Assembly (NCBI GenBank): GCA_037892935.1
Contig: JAYXKI010000011.1
Coordinates: 1,603,767-1,667,766 of the forward strand
Source of the DNA: Phlebopus portentosus
Lineage: Eukaryota; Basidiomycota; Agaricomycetes; Boletales; Boletinellaceae
Direction: 5' to 3'
DNA length: 64,000 nucleotides
Part shown: positions 23,105 to 32,520 of the stretch, one piece after another
Layout of the letters: each line of letters opens with the position of its first letter
Numbering within the stretch: position 1 is the stretch's first letter
Notes under the pieces: model-generated
The model's database searches: none
What the model was told of the DNA's origin: nothing
Seen by the model: only the letters and a program-made list of their open reading frames with translations
Translations under genes and position numbers: made by a program

Positions 23105-23784
23105 TCAGTTGTTCCTATGAGAACGACCCGACAACTTCGACGACTGGGACGCACGAGACGTGTACGTCGGCGCATGCTCACGACGTGAAGACGACGAAGG
23201 CCCAGCTCCTTGTGTTGCTGAAGAGGGTGTCCAGCGCCTGTGAGCAAGGTCTGTCGTCAGCGTCGGTGGCGACGTATCCGGATGCTCTTCAGGCGAGATG
23301 CGGACATCTTCGATCCTCCTCGTCTGAATCTCGAGGTCATGAGCTGTTTGAAGGCGCTGCATCGACGTGGACGGGTAGACTGCAGGAGACCTCAGACCCG
23401 TCCACGTCGACGTGGACACAGAAGAGACACTCGACACGTCTGAGGGAGACGCTAGTGACAACATGCCTAGCATAAGCAATTGGTTGTCGTGCCTTAGCCT
23501 ATTCATGTCTGACGTCATTCTTGCAATCTGCCTTTTCAGCTCGTCGACCTCGTCCTGTAAGTGCGCCTTGTCCAATTTCAGATCTTCGACTTCTTCTTCA
23601 GCATCGACGAGCTGCTTTCGAATCTCCAATTCTGCGGGAAATAAAACGGCGGGGTTGTACTCGAGTCTCGGGTTTGAGTTGCGAAGAGGAAAATCACGTT
23701 GACGTTCCCCTTCGTTTCGGCTTTCGGGGCCCATGACGATTTTACCAGCCTATACGTAAACAGTTATTAGAATATATAGATATA

Positions 23785-23839
<55 letters not shown>

Positions 23840-24451
23840 CTTACCTGTGTTGTCACCTGCTTAGACCATCCTCGTCGTTCAGCCATTTTGTTGATCGCGA
23901 CGACGAGGGACTTGGCGAGCATATCGCAAAAGATGGTGTAGGCTTTCTGAAGGTTCTCGTCGTGTTTGACGAACTCTGGGATGCGCCAGACGAAGGCGTC
24001 GTGGACGGACTGCCAGTCCGGACCCCAGCGCATTTTTTCGAGATTGTCAAGGTCGAAGACCATGTCGAAATGAAGAGCGTCGTGGGCGATTTCCTGATGA
24101 CGACGCTTTTTTTATGAATTGATAAGTAAATAAATAAATAAATAAAAAGGGTAGACGTACCAGACCCTCGAGGAGGGTGTCTGACAGTGCCTTTCCGTCC
24201 TTTCGTTGCTCTCCATGCTTGACGAACACAGAATGAAGTGTCTTTGTAGTGTCCCTTGTCTCGTACATCGACGGTTCGACGTAGTACCTCATGAGAAGGT
24301 CGAAGACGGCGAGTTTCTGTTTGTCGGTGAGGTCTGTCGTCGACGGTGGCTTCTTTTGATAGATGATGTCTGACAGGGACCTAGGGTTGAAGCCGATGTC
24401 GGACCGGCGAAAGCCAGTAAATTCACCCTCTTCGAAGTGTGCTTGCGGCAT
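23105..24451 (-). CDS. KDZ companion gene 1, coiled-coil protein of unknown function
   Basis: Three exons: 24451-24161, 24093-23845 and 23749-23105, with introns 24160-24094 (GTACGT...ATCAG) and 23844-23750 (GTAAGT...TATAG), all phase 0, giving 394 residues from the ATG at 24451. Earlier in-frame codons exist, so a 5' exon could be missing. Residues 1-180 look globular (FDLLMRYYVEPSMYETRD, WGPDWQSVHDAFVWRIPEF). Residues about 220-270 form a clear heptad coiled coil (ELEIRKQLVDAEEEVEDLKL and following). The last 120 residues are Ser/Pro/Thr-rich. The second intron holds a (CT)n microsatellite directly after its donor. Function unknown; oligomerisation with other element proteins is a guess. 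Confidence 0.65.
23788..23836. repeat. (AG)n microsatellite inside an intron
   Basis: About 24 AG dinucleotides without interruption, lying in the second intron of companion gene 1 close to the 5' splice site. Confidence 0.95.
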
Positions 24452-24776
24452 AGCGAGTCCTAGATGGTGAGCGTCGACGTCGACGATGGTGGTGGGAAGC
24501 AATCAACGTAAATCTAAACGCTCATCAGCTCCTATCGGTCCAGTCCATCCTCGTGAGATCTGATTTGTCACTACAGTCATGTGATGGGATAATTTCCAGA
24601 TCAGGAAAGTTTTAATTTACAGCAGCTAGTTGCAAAATTGTTGGCAATCATGTGATTTCACTGTCACAAGTGCCTCATAACACAGATAAAATTATATCTC
24701 ACCCAAAACTCAATAGTTTCGCATCATCTAAGCTGCTAAATTCATATTTTCAAAAGGGCTTTCTTTTAGAAACAAA

Positions 24777-25534
24777 GATTGAGAAAATAGAGCAAAAACT
24801 GACCCCAAAATAGCAAAAATATTGTTTTTTGCCTCTTCTTTGCATATACATTTTTTTCTGTGATCCCTGCTGGTCCAGCACCTCCCCAAAGCTGTCCAAA
24901 ATGATAACATGATTATGCTATGAATCTACAGTCTGAATTTGAGTTGAATTGTGTACCAGAATGTACTGCTTTGAGGCATGCCTGAATCACTCAAAACTCA
25001 TCATTCCTCCCAGCCTCCCAAGCACCAGAAAAAATTCTTACAGGTCAGATTCATGCATGTAAATTCACTATAGATTAAATACATGAGCTTTGAGCACCAC
25101 TTGTTGCTGTAGGATCCACTGGGGAGCTGTGCTGAACAAGTGGTTCTAGTTGTATGCACCATTCTAGACAGCATCTTCTCAGCTCACCAGTGCAAGCTGA
25201 GACCCTAGCTAATATATAAACCTAGTCTATTACATCTGAAATGAATTTACATGTATGAATCTGACCTGTAAGAATTTTTTCTGGTGCTTGGGAGGCTAGG
25301 AGGAAATGATAAGTTTTGAGTAGCTCAGGCATGCCTCAAAGCAGTACATTCTGGTACACAATTCAACTCAAATTCAGACTGTAGATTCATAGCATAATCA
25401 TGTTATCATTTTGGACAGCTTTGGGGAGGTGCTGGACCAGCAGGGATCACAGAAAAAAATGTATATGCAAAGAAGAGGCAAAAAACAATATTTTTGCTAT
25501 TTTGGGGTCATTTTTTGCTCTATTTTCTCAATCT
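24777..25534. repeat. Large foldback (inverted) repeat, about 297-bp arms
   Basis: Left arm about 24777-25073 and right arm about 25239-25534 are reverse complements with few mismatches, around a loop of about 165 bp. The outermost matching strings are GATTGAGAAAATAGAGC and GCTCTATTTTCTCAATC. There is no protein-coding content; the identical 30-codon stretch that reads out of both arms is a symmetry effect. It may be a MITE or foldback element inserted between the transposase and companion gene 1. I did not find a target-site duplication. Confidence 0.85.
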
Positions 25535-25913
25535 GCTGTTTCTGCTCTGAATCCATGCATTATCCTAGGTATGCATTATGAAAGGATGCATTATGGAAAT
25601 TTCTGCTGTAATATAAAACCTGAAATTCTGTCAAAATAACTATTTTGTTTCACCGACAACATAAGGAAGGTTCAATCTTCATGCAAAAAAAAGGTGAAAT
25701 ATAGAATAAATTAGATCTTAAAGCTTGGAAAATTCATATAATTGGTTTTGAAGAAGTTTTGTTTTTTGATATATTCAGATTGAGTGGTTAGGAGCTTTGA
25801 AGATGTATACGACACTCTTTGAGTTCATTGTATTCACTTACACATCTCTACCACTACCTTTCCTAGTTACGAATCTCTGAGTCATGATACATTGATTACA
25901 GAACTGACTCATA

Positions 25914-28900
25914 TTACAGGACGTTGAGCGTGATGTCCAAGGCAGCGACGACGTCGTCACTTTCATCATTCGACACATCTTCATCCACTCCTTCGAGGTA
26001 TTCACTTATTATGTGTGCCTCGCCTGTATATCTTGCACCTACTACAAGATGCTGTCGATGAAGTTCGTCGATTTGTTCAAATAGATTTCGCCGTTTTATC
26101 AATTTGAAGGCAAGTAGAGGGTCATTGACCTTTAGTTCGTCGATGGCTTCGCTTACTTGTTTTCTTTCTTGTGCTATATACGCTCCTAATCGACGCATTT
26201 TGACTTCGATGTGTAGTATTTCTTCGCGTGACCTCATGAGCTTGAAATGACTCGTCATCGCTGTTCGTTTGACCTGGCGAGACCACGGTTTGCTTAAAAT
26301 GTCGTGGCGGCTTCCTCTCAGCAGATCGAACTGTCCAAGAAAGACGTAGTCGAGGACAGTGCTCAACTCAAGAGAGGGTCGTCCCAAAACGCTGGCGGCG
26401 GCGTTGAACGCTTTCAACGCCGTTTTTATCGCTTCTGAATGAGAATGCAAAGCCTTGGAGATTTGCATTCGTAGTTTGTAGCCTCGAAAACCTCGTTGGT
26501 GTAATCATTACTACGAGCGACAAAGAACGTACCTGTTCCAGCCTGATTCATCTTCGAAAGTTCAAAAAGACGTGCGACGACGAGGCCCTCCAGACGGTCA
26601 ATTGCTTTCCGATACTCCTGTTCTGCGACGTCGATATCAACTCTTTTCCAATCTTCACATGACTCTGTCCAGCGCTCTTTAATACCTAGTTTATCTTCAA
26701 GACGACGTGCAGCACTCTATAGTACAAGAAGTGTGTCCAGTCCACTTCTTGCGGCCTCTTCAATCAACATTGTCATCGACACATTCTTTTTGTAGAAACT
26801 GGGCTTTCTGAGGTCATCAATTGATGTCTGGACAATAAACTCTTTGCTCCGGGCTTCGAAGAAGTCGCTGCCAATCGATGAGTCAGTCGTTTCACAATGA
26901 CAGGTCAGTAGACTCACTTAGCTTTTTTCAAACGCTTTAAAGTGTCGACGTAATCCATTTCGAGCTGTTCGACGATGCTGACCGAAGAGTTCTGAAGGGT
27001 CCAAAGATAATCAAGTTCCTCGCACCGCCATTCCAGGAAGACGTCGTCAGAGTGAATACCGAGCTTCAATTTCGTCACCTCAAGTTCTCGTGATAGCGTA
27101 TTTATGTTCGCAAGGGCTTGGCGAAGATTTTTCAGTAAAAACGTCGCTATCGGCTAATTAACACTACTGAAACATGCGAAGATTATGTCGATGTACACAT
27201 TTCAGCATACTTGTCTAAGTTCCACTGGTCAAAATGCCGCTCGATGGCCTGACGACAATGAAACTTCGACATATGCTGGGTGCATATAGCAATGCGATTC
27301 GACTGGGAAAAGACGCGCTCACATGCTTCGAAGTCTTCCAGCCCTGCGCCTTCGACGTAGAGGGGGTGCCATTCGAGTTGGCACTTGTGACAATGAGCAT
27401 GACCATGGAATGTGTTGACGCAAAGCGTCAGCTTCGACTGTCGTGCCTTCGGTCCCACAAGCTCACTCTTTTCTACCGTCTTTGAGAATCCACAACCAAT
27501 GTCGTAACCACACAGCATTGGCTTGTCGACGACGTCGACGAAATTATCAAGAATAGCAAGCAGATACTTGGCGCTATATAAATAGTTTCCTCATATGCAT
27601 ATTTCGATGTCGAGGAAGTTATTTTACTCACAGCTCTCCGCTCCTAATCATATCACAAATCGACAGAACAACGCCATGTCAACACGTTGCAATAAAAATT
27701 CCCATCTCGTCAAACGTCCCCCACATGCGCTTTTTTGAGTCCGCCGAGAGGTTCACCCATCGATTGGTGCATGGCGTCTTCTCATCAGAGCCAGCGATAG
27801 GCGTGGCCTCATCATCGACGGGATCCTTCAATGTCGACGTGGCATTGGTTGTTGCCTCACGAGTCAACCAGATTAAGGTGTTAGAATTGATGTTTATAAC
27901 TAACGCACCTTTGTGTGATTTTTCTTCACCTCGTACTTGTACCTATCAACCAAGTCGTCCTCGACGTAGAGGGTGGATTCTCGATAACTTCGATCCTCAA
28001 CCTCGATATCCACAGCCGTCTTCTCACCATCGTCGTTATACGTCGTGCGGAGTTGTCGAAGTCATTTCAAGGAGTCGTTGCCATCGACACAAATCAGCAT
28101 CGAGTAGGGTAGTTCCTCTTCGTAGTCTGCTTCAAACAAACAGCAGGGACATGCCTTTCGAAGTTTAGATTTCTTGTCGAATTGCAGGACAACGTCGAGT
28201 TTCTTGTCAATGCGATAGAGGAGTTCTGCGTATACGTCGAAGGCGTTCAAAAACGATGTCGAATAAAAACTTTTGAACAATGTCTGAACTCCGTCAAACA
28301 GCTAGAGACATGAAGACACAATGTACTCGACAAACCTGCTGATAATCGCATATCGAGCGTACAAAAGGATTAACGCCGACGTTTCCACATCTCCCATTAA
28401 TTGCAGAGAATAACTTCAGAAGCTCGACGGAAATCCCCAGCTCTGGATGGAGGGGGGCGTTGGTGATGTAGCCATGGCGGAGCATCGTGATTGTAAGACC
28501 TTTTTCATGATCGAGGGGGAAGGACATTTTTCTGAAACCTACCATTCTTGTTGCGTCGTAAACGACATTGCACAAGTCAAATGACACACCTTGTAGACTG
28601 AGGCAGTTAATGGGTTCATGCCAGGGATCATTGTCGCTGATGACCGGGGCACCATAAGTGGACCAAGAAAGATAACATTCCACGAGTTCAGGATATATTT
28701 TCGCCCAATTTTCTGCCTGTTTCTTTTTACGTTGCCGTTGTTCTTCCTTATTGTACTTACTAAAGATGCAGATCATGAATAAACGCATAGAGGACGACGT
28801 GTGGATCACTTGCTCACCTCCGTTTTCGTTGTTGCAATGCATCAAGAATTTCCTGGCCATTGAATTCAAGTGTATCTTTCTCATCAACGTCGTCGTCGAC

Positions 28901-29236
28901 CTATGGCCCATCGTCCAACAGCTCCAGAACGTCATTGTGATCCATTCCAGACAGAAGGCCCAGATCGTCAAAGGAGTCTATATTCATCTCGTTCTCTTGC
29001 CGACGTTGCTCGATCTGTCGTATAAGTACTAAGGGTAATAAGTATGATGCTCGCCACATTAATGCAAACAATTTACCTGACACAGCTTCCTTCCGACGAC
29101 GGTCGACTTCGGCGCGACGTGCAGCAAGTGAGTTTGCATTGACAACATGATGTTGCCTCACCACCGTCGGCGACGACTGGGAAGGCTTAATTGATTTTGA
29201 GACCCTTGAAACTCCTCCTTTGCGACTGCTGCCCAT
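25914..29236 (-). pseudogene. KDZ transposase, multi-exon, two nonsense mutations
   Basis: Catalyses transposition of the element. The start is probably ATG 29234-29236 (MGSSRKGGVS). Reading across introns gives the family order. After a basic N-terminus comes SISVELLKLFSAI-type helical text. Then follow a CPCC zinc pair and ICVDGNDSLK, the C-x-H block near 27690, then YDIGCGF and NTFHGHAHCHKCQLEWHPL, and DFEACERVFS. The C-terminal helical domain has YRKAIDRLEGLVVARLFEL, then GYKLRMQI and REEILHIEVKMRRL. Frame is broken by TGA at 28062-28064 (after DGNDSLK) and 27679-27681 (after GIFIATC); in both places the family has Arg, so CGA-to-TGA is likely. Introns with good GT-AG ends occur near 27600 (GTGAGT...ATATAG), 26520 and elsewhere. 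Otherwise the gene is well preserved. Confidence 0.85.
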
Positions 29237-29352
29237 GTCGTTGTTGGAGGGGTAAGATATATGATAACGTGATGGCGGAACGTTCACGATGAGCACAACC
29301 ACTTCTTAATAAGGCAAATGCCAATCCATTTGCGATCGGTGCTTTTTTTCAA

Positions 29353-30274
29353 ACATTTAAGATACGACACATATATTGGTACTATTCAAAGCGACAATAC
29401 AGCAACTAGTTAAATGTTTAGTAAATCTACTTGTTCGTGAAAAAACAAAGGAAAAAGGTTCAGAAATGGAGGAGATAGCTTTGCTCATCATCGTCGACAA
29501 TGAGCCCGGGGGGATGAGAGATGACCGCACGTTGCCGAGGCACGCTGTCGTCACGGCGAGAGCTGGGTAAATCTACTTGTTCGTGAAAAAACAAAGGAAA
29601 AAGGTTCAGAAATGAAGGAGATAGCTTTGCTCGTCATCGTCGACGATGAGCCCAGGGGGACAAGAGATGGCCCGCACGTTGCCGAGGCACGCTGTCATCA
29701 CGGCGAGAGCTGGGTAAATCTACTTGTTCGTGAAAAAACAAAGGAAAAAGGTTCAGAAGTGGAGGAGATAGCTTTGCTCATCGTCGTTGATGATGAGCCC
29801 GGGGGGACGAGAGATGACCGCACGTTGCCGAGGCACGCTGTCGTCATGGCGAGAGCCGGGTAAATCTACTTGTTTGTGAAAAAACAAAGGAAAAAGGTTC
29901 AGAAGTGGAGGAGATAGCTTTGCTCGTCATCGTCAACGATGAGCCCGGGGGGACGAGAGATGGCCCGCACGTTGCCGAGGCACGTTGTCATCACAGCGTC
30001 ACGGCGAGAGCCGGGAAGCGAGTGATGGGAAAGAAGACGCGGCACACTGACTAAAAACCTGAGATCAATAATTTGGCTTTGTCATGCTTAGCAGTCTGAG
30101 GGCGGAGGGGATCGATCACCGGCAAAGACAAGCGGTGATGTGACGTCATGTTCCTGACCGTCCACCTGGTAGCACCGCCGGTATAAGGGAATTCACTCAA
30201 GCAGCCTAGTTAGACCCGGTAAATGGGTGCTTGACCAGGTCTAACTAGGTCGCTTCAGTAAGGTATATAGGTGG
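29353..30274. repeat. KDZ right terminal inverted repeat with four subterminal repeats
   Basis: Inverted copy of 20570-21189. It contains four direct copies of the 146-147-bp unit at 29421, 29567, 29714 and 29860 (array 29421-30005), against two on the left. Apparent open frames across the array are repeat by-products. Confidence 0.9.
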
Positions 30275-30784
30275 AATGGTCGAAATATTAAGACGATCCA
30301 ACTGATGAAGAAGATGGACGACAAATGGTTTGGCCCATTCGAGGTAATGGAAAAGGTGGGCGCGAGCGTGTATAAGCTAAAGATCCCAAAGACATGGAAA
30401 CACGTTCATCCCGTCTTTAACGAGATCCTGCTCAAACCAGCCGTTTAACCATTTTTTGAATCACAAAAGAAGCCGCCTCCACCCCCGCCAGTGATCATTG
30501 ATGAACAGGAAGAGTACGAGGTTGAAGAAATACTTGACTCACATCTACATTGAGGAAGGCTCCAGTTCTTGGTCAAGTGGGTTGGATATGAGGAAGCGAC
30601 ATGGCAGCCGGAATCCGACGTCAAGGATAATGCACAGGAATCAATTCAAGAATTCTATCGCAAACATCCTGGAGCTCCGCGAAAGTTAACAATACCTCAA
30701 CAAAGCATGCGAGCACTGTATAGGTTCACGTCGTCAGAAGGATTATGTGGTTGGTCGGGACGCCCAACCTTGAGAGGGGGGTGA
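30275..30784 (+). pseudogene. pol: Element A Pol C-terminus with chromodomain
   Basis: Resumes directly after the KDZ element with the AATGGT duplication (NGRNIKT). Blocks are DDKWFGPFEVMEKVGASVYK, HVHPVFNEILLKP, then after a proline-rich linker the chromodomain YEVEEILDSHL...LQFLVKWVGYEEATWQP with its aromatic cage residues, and a helix QESIQEFYRKH. In chromoviruses this domain is thought to direct integration to heterochromatin. Stops: TAA 30446-30448 (expected Gln, CAA) and TGA 30551-30553 (expected Arg). Natural stop at 30782-30784. Confidence 0.9.
30770..30784 (+). other. Polypurine tract of element A
   Basis: GAGAGGGGGGTGA directly upstream of the 3' LTR start TGTAAGG; the usual plus-strand priming site and confirmation of the element's orientation. 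Confidence 0.75.
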
Positions 30785-31202
30785 TGTAAGGACTCGAACA
30801 TTTTCCTTTTCTTTTCTTACATCATCATTCATTTTAATATTCTTTTTTCTTTTCTTTTATTTTTCTTATGCGCTTATTCATCCAATTACCGGAACATTCC
30901 ATAACGTTCTATCACGCTCACTAATCATCTCATTCCTTGTCATGTGACTTCCTATTAGAGTAGACCTTTCCCATGCTCAAAGTCTATATAAGTAGATAGT
31001 TTGACTCTTTCATTCCTTGTCTTTCTATTCTACTTACCTTCACTGTGACATAGGTATCTACTCTTGTATTATTAGTTTGCTGAATTCTACTTATCTTCAC
31101 TGCGACATAGCGTGCATATAGCCTGGCAACTTGCGTTAGCCAGTTGTTTGTTGTTGTGTTGGCCGCCTCAAGATTGACGCCTATTAGTCTCGCCGCCTAA
31201 CA
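30785..31202 (+). repeat. Element A 3' LTR
   Basis: 418 bp. It matches 2886-3246 but contains an extra 57 bp around 31050-31110, where CTACTTACCTTCACTG and GACATAG are duplicated in tandem with an A/T-rich spacer. The right copy of the GCTAG duplication follows at 31203-31207. Confidence 0.92.
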
Positions 31203-31207
31203 GCTAG

Positions 31208-32520
31208 CCAGAGCCCTTCTGAGTCGTTTTCCCGAGTTCCACTTCATTCCGCTCAAAGAGACCCAGTTCTGAAGGTTTCGCACATATTCTGACCTTTCTA
31301 TATGTGTCCCCTTTAATCTATTATGCTCTCGTTCCAGACATGCTAAGTATTGTTTCTTTTGACCTATGTGTCCCTTAAACCATTCATACGCGCTCCTCTC
31401 CTTTGTAGATAGCAATATGCATTCCCTTTTCTTTATGACGTAGGTTCTCTGACTGCTGGGAGGCTCAGTCTTGGATGTTTAGTATAAATATAGCACGACT
31501 CTTGTAGTAGAAGGACAGCTTGGTCGGAGCTGAGTGGGAGCTTAGCTTGCAGTTCTCACATCGTCTCAAAGTCCCTCGACCTCTAGTCTACTTGTTCGTA
31601 GTGGACTCTCTCGTCTCTATAGTCTAATATACAATATTTTGTGTTCTGTACAGTCAATCGGTGATCTCTCTTCATAGCAGAGCCGTTCGTATATTTGTAT
31701 AGTTCGCTGTGATTGTACAAAGGCTCCTCTTACTTCTCTCACCTGAACCGAAACTTCCTTATGTGTTCTGAACTGTTTCACCCGGTTTCGCTCGTAACCC
31801 AGTTACTCTGCATGCTGCTCGCATTTGGTCTCGCAACACCTTCTCCTCTCCATTGTCACCGGGAAAGGACACCATATCACCCCTTTCCTCTTGACATTCC
31901 ACTCTCCGCTTCCTCAAGTCCAGCCCGGCGCTATTCCACACCATTTTGATCAGATACAGTTGGTTCCATCATCCCACACATATCCTTCAATTCTCTCAGT
32001 CCCCTTCTGTCATCGTTTTGCACCTCCATCCCTCGCATCACATTTCAACACACTCAGCAATTGTCCTTCGTCCATCATATCGCATCTCGAATCGTTATGC
32101 CATGTTCCGACACTTTAGACTACGAGTGAGATCGGCTGCAGTCACTTACCAGTGTGTTAGCACAGTCGATTAGTCACATTCGGGTTGGTGGTTCGACTAG
32201 CATAGCTTAGTTAGTTTAGTTCTTGTGCCTTGGGTTAGTCGGCTTTAGTCCAGAGCTCGTAGCTGAGCCAGAGAGTCGATTTAGCCTTTGCACCGCCACC
32301 GTCGATCTCAGGAGAAGCCTACCCTCGGAATTCTTCCTCGAGCGCTTCCCTCATATCCCCAGTTCTCACAAAGCCCTTCCATTGAATATCCCTATTTCCC
32401 TCCATTCCTTCGTGCCCTTAGCTCAGGTGTAATTCTCTGCTGACCGCTTGAAGGTATTCTAGGGCAGCCCCTCAAACTATACACTCCCTGTCCGGCATCA
32501 GAAAGTCCACAGGAGTTTCA
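31208..32520 (-). repeat. Solo LTR of family B, right part
   Basis: Reverse complement of 6515-7827, starting CCAGAGCCC and ending GGAGTTTCA. It is visibly more diverged than the LTRs of element B. It joins with 2571-2885 to give a complete 1628-bp LTR without internal element sequence, the usual product of LTR-LTR recombination. Small open frames inside it are shadows. Confidence 0.9.

Larger units (their letters stand above)
20570..30274 (-). mobile_element. KDZ (Kyakuja-Dileera-Zisupton) DNA transposon
   Basis: 9705 bp, bounded by perfect CCACCTATATACCTTACTG / CAGTAAGGTATATAGGTGG ends and a 6-bp AATGGT duplication (20564-20569 and 30275-30280) in the integrase gene of element A. Terminal inverted repeats are long: about 620 bp on the left and 920 bp on the right. 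The difference is two extra copies of an internal 147-bp tandem repeat. Inside are a KDZ transposase (29236-25914) and two companion genes (24451-23105 and 22825-21323), all on the minus strand, plus a large foldback repeat between them. KDZ elements are known to be abundant in Agaricomycetes; no TET/JBP dioxygenase is visible here. Confidence 0.9.
2886..31202 (+). mobile_element. Element A: degenerate chromodomain Ty3/gypsy retrotransposon hosting two later insertions
   Basis: The borders are a 361-bp left LTR and a 418-bp right LTR, both TGTAAGG...CTAACA, flanked by the GCTAG duplication. On the plus strand come Gag with a CCHC knuckle, aspartic protease, reverse transcriptase, RNase H, integrase, a GPF-type linker and a C-terminal chromodomain, so it belongs to the chromovirus group of Metaviridae. 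Element B sits in the reverse transcriptase (6515-18574) and a KDZ transposon sits in the integrase C-terminus (20570-30274). After subtracting both plus their duplications, about 6542 bp remain, a normal size for the group. Around sixteen in-frame stops, mostly TGA at expected CGA, make it non-autonomous. Confidence 0.93.

Noticed and set aside
24728..25639. Identical 30-codon peptide read from both arms of the foldback
   Set aside because: Consequence of the inverted repeat; no extension into a protein domain.
20570..30274. Search for a TET/JBP dioxygenase gene linked to the KDZ element
   Set aside because: Known association in mushrooms, but none of the three genes shows the expected HxD and downstream His/Arg motifs in a double-stranded beta-helix context.
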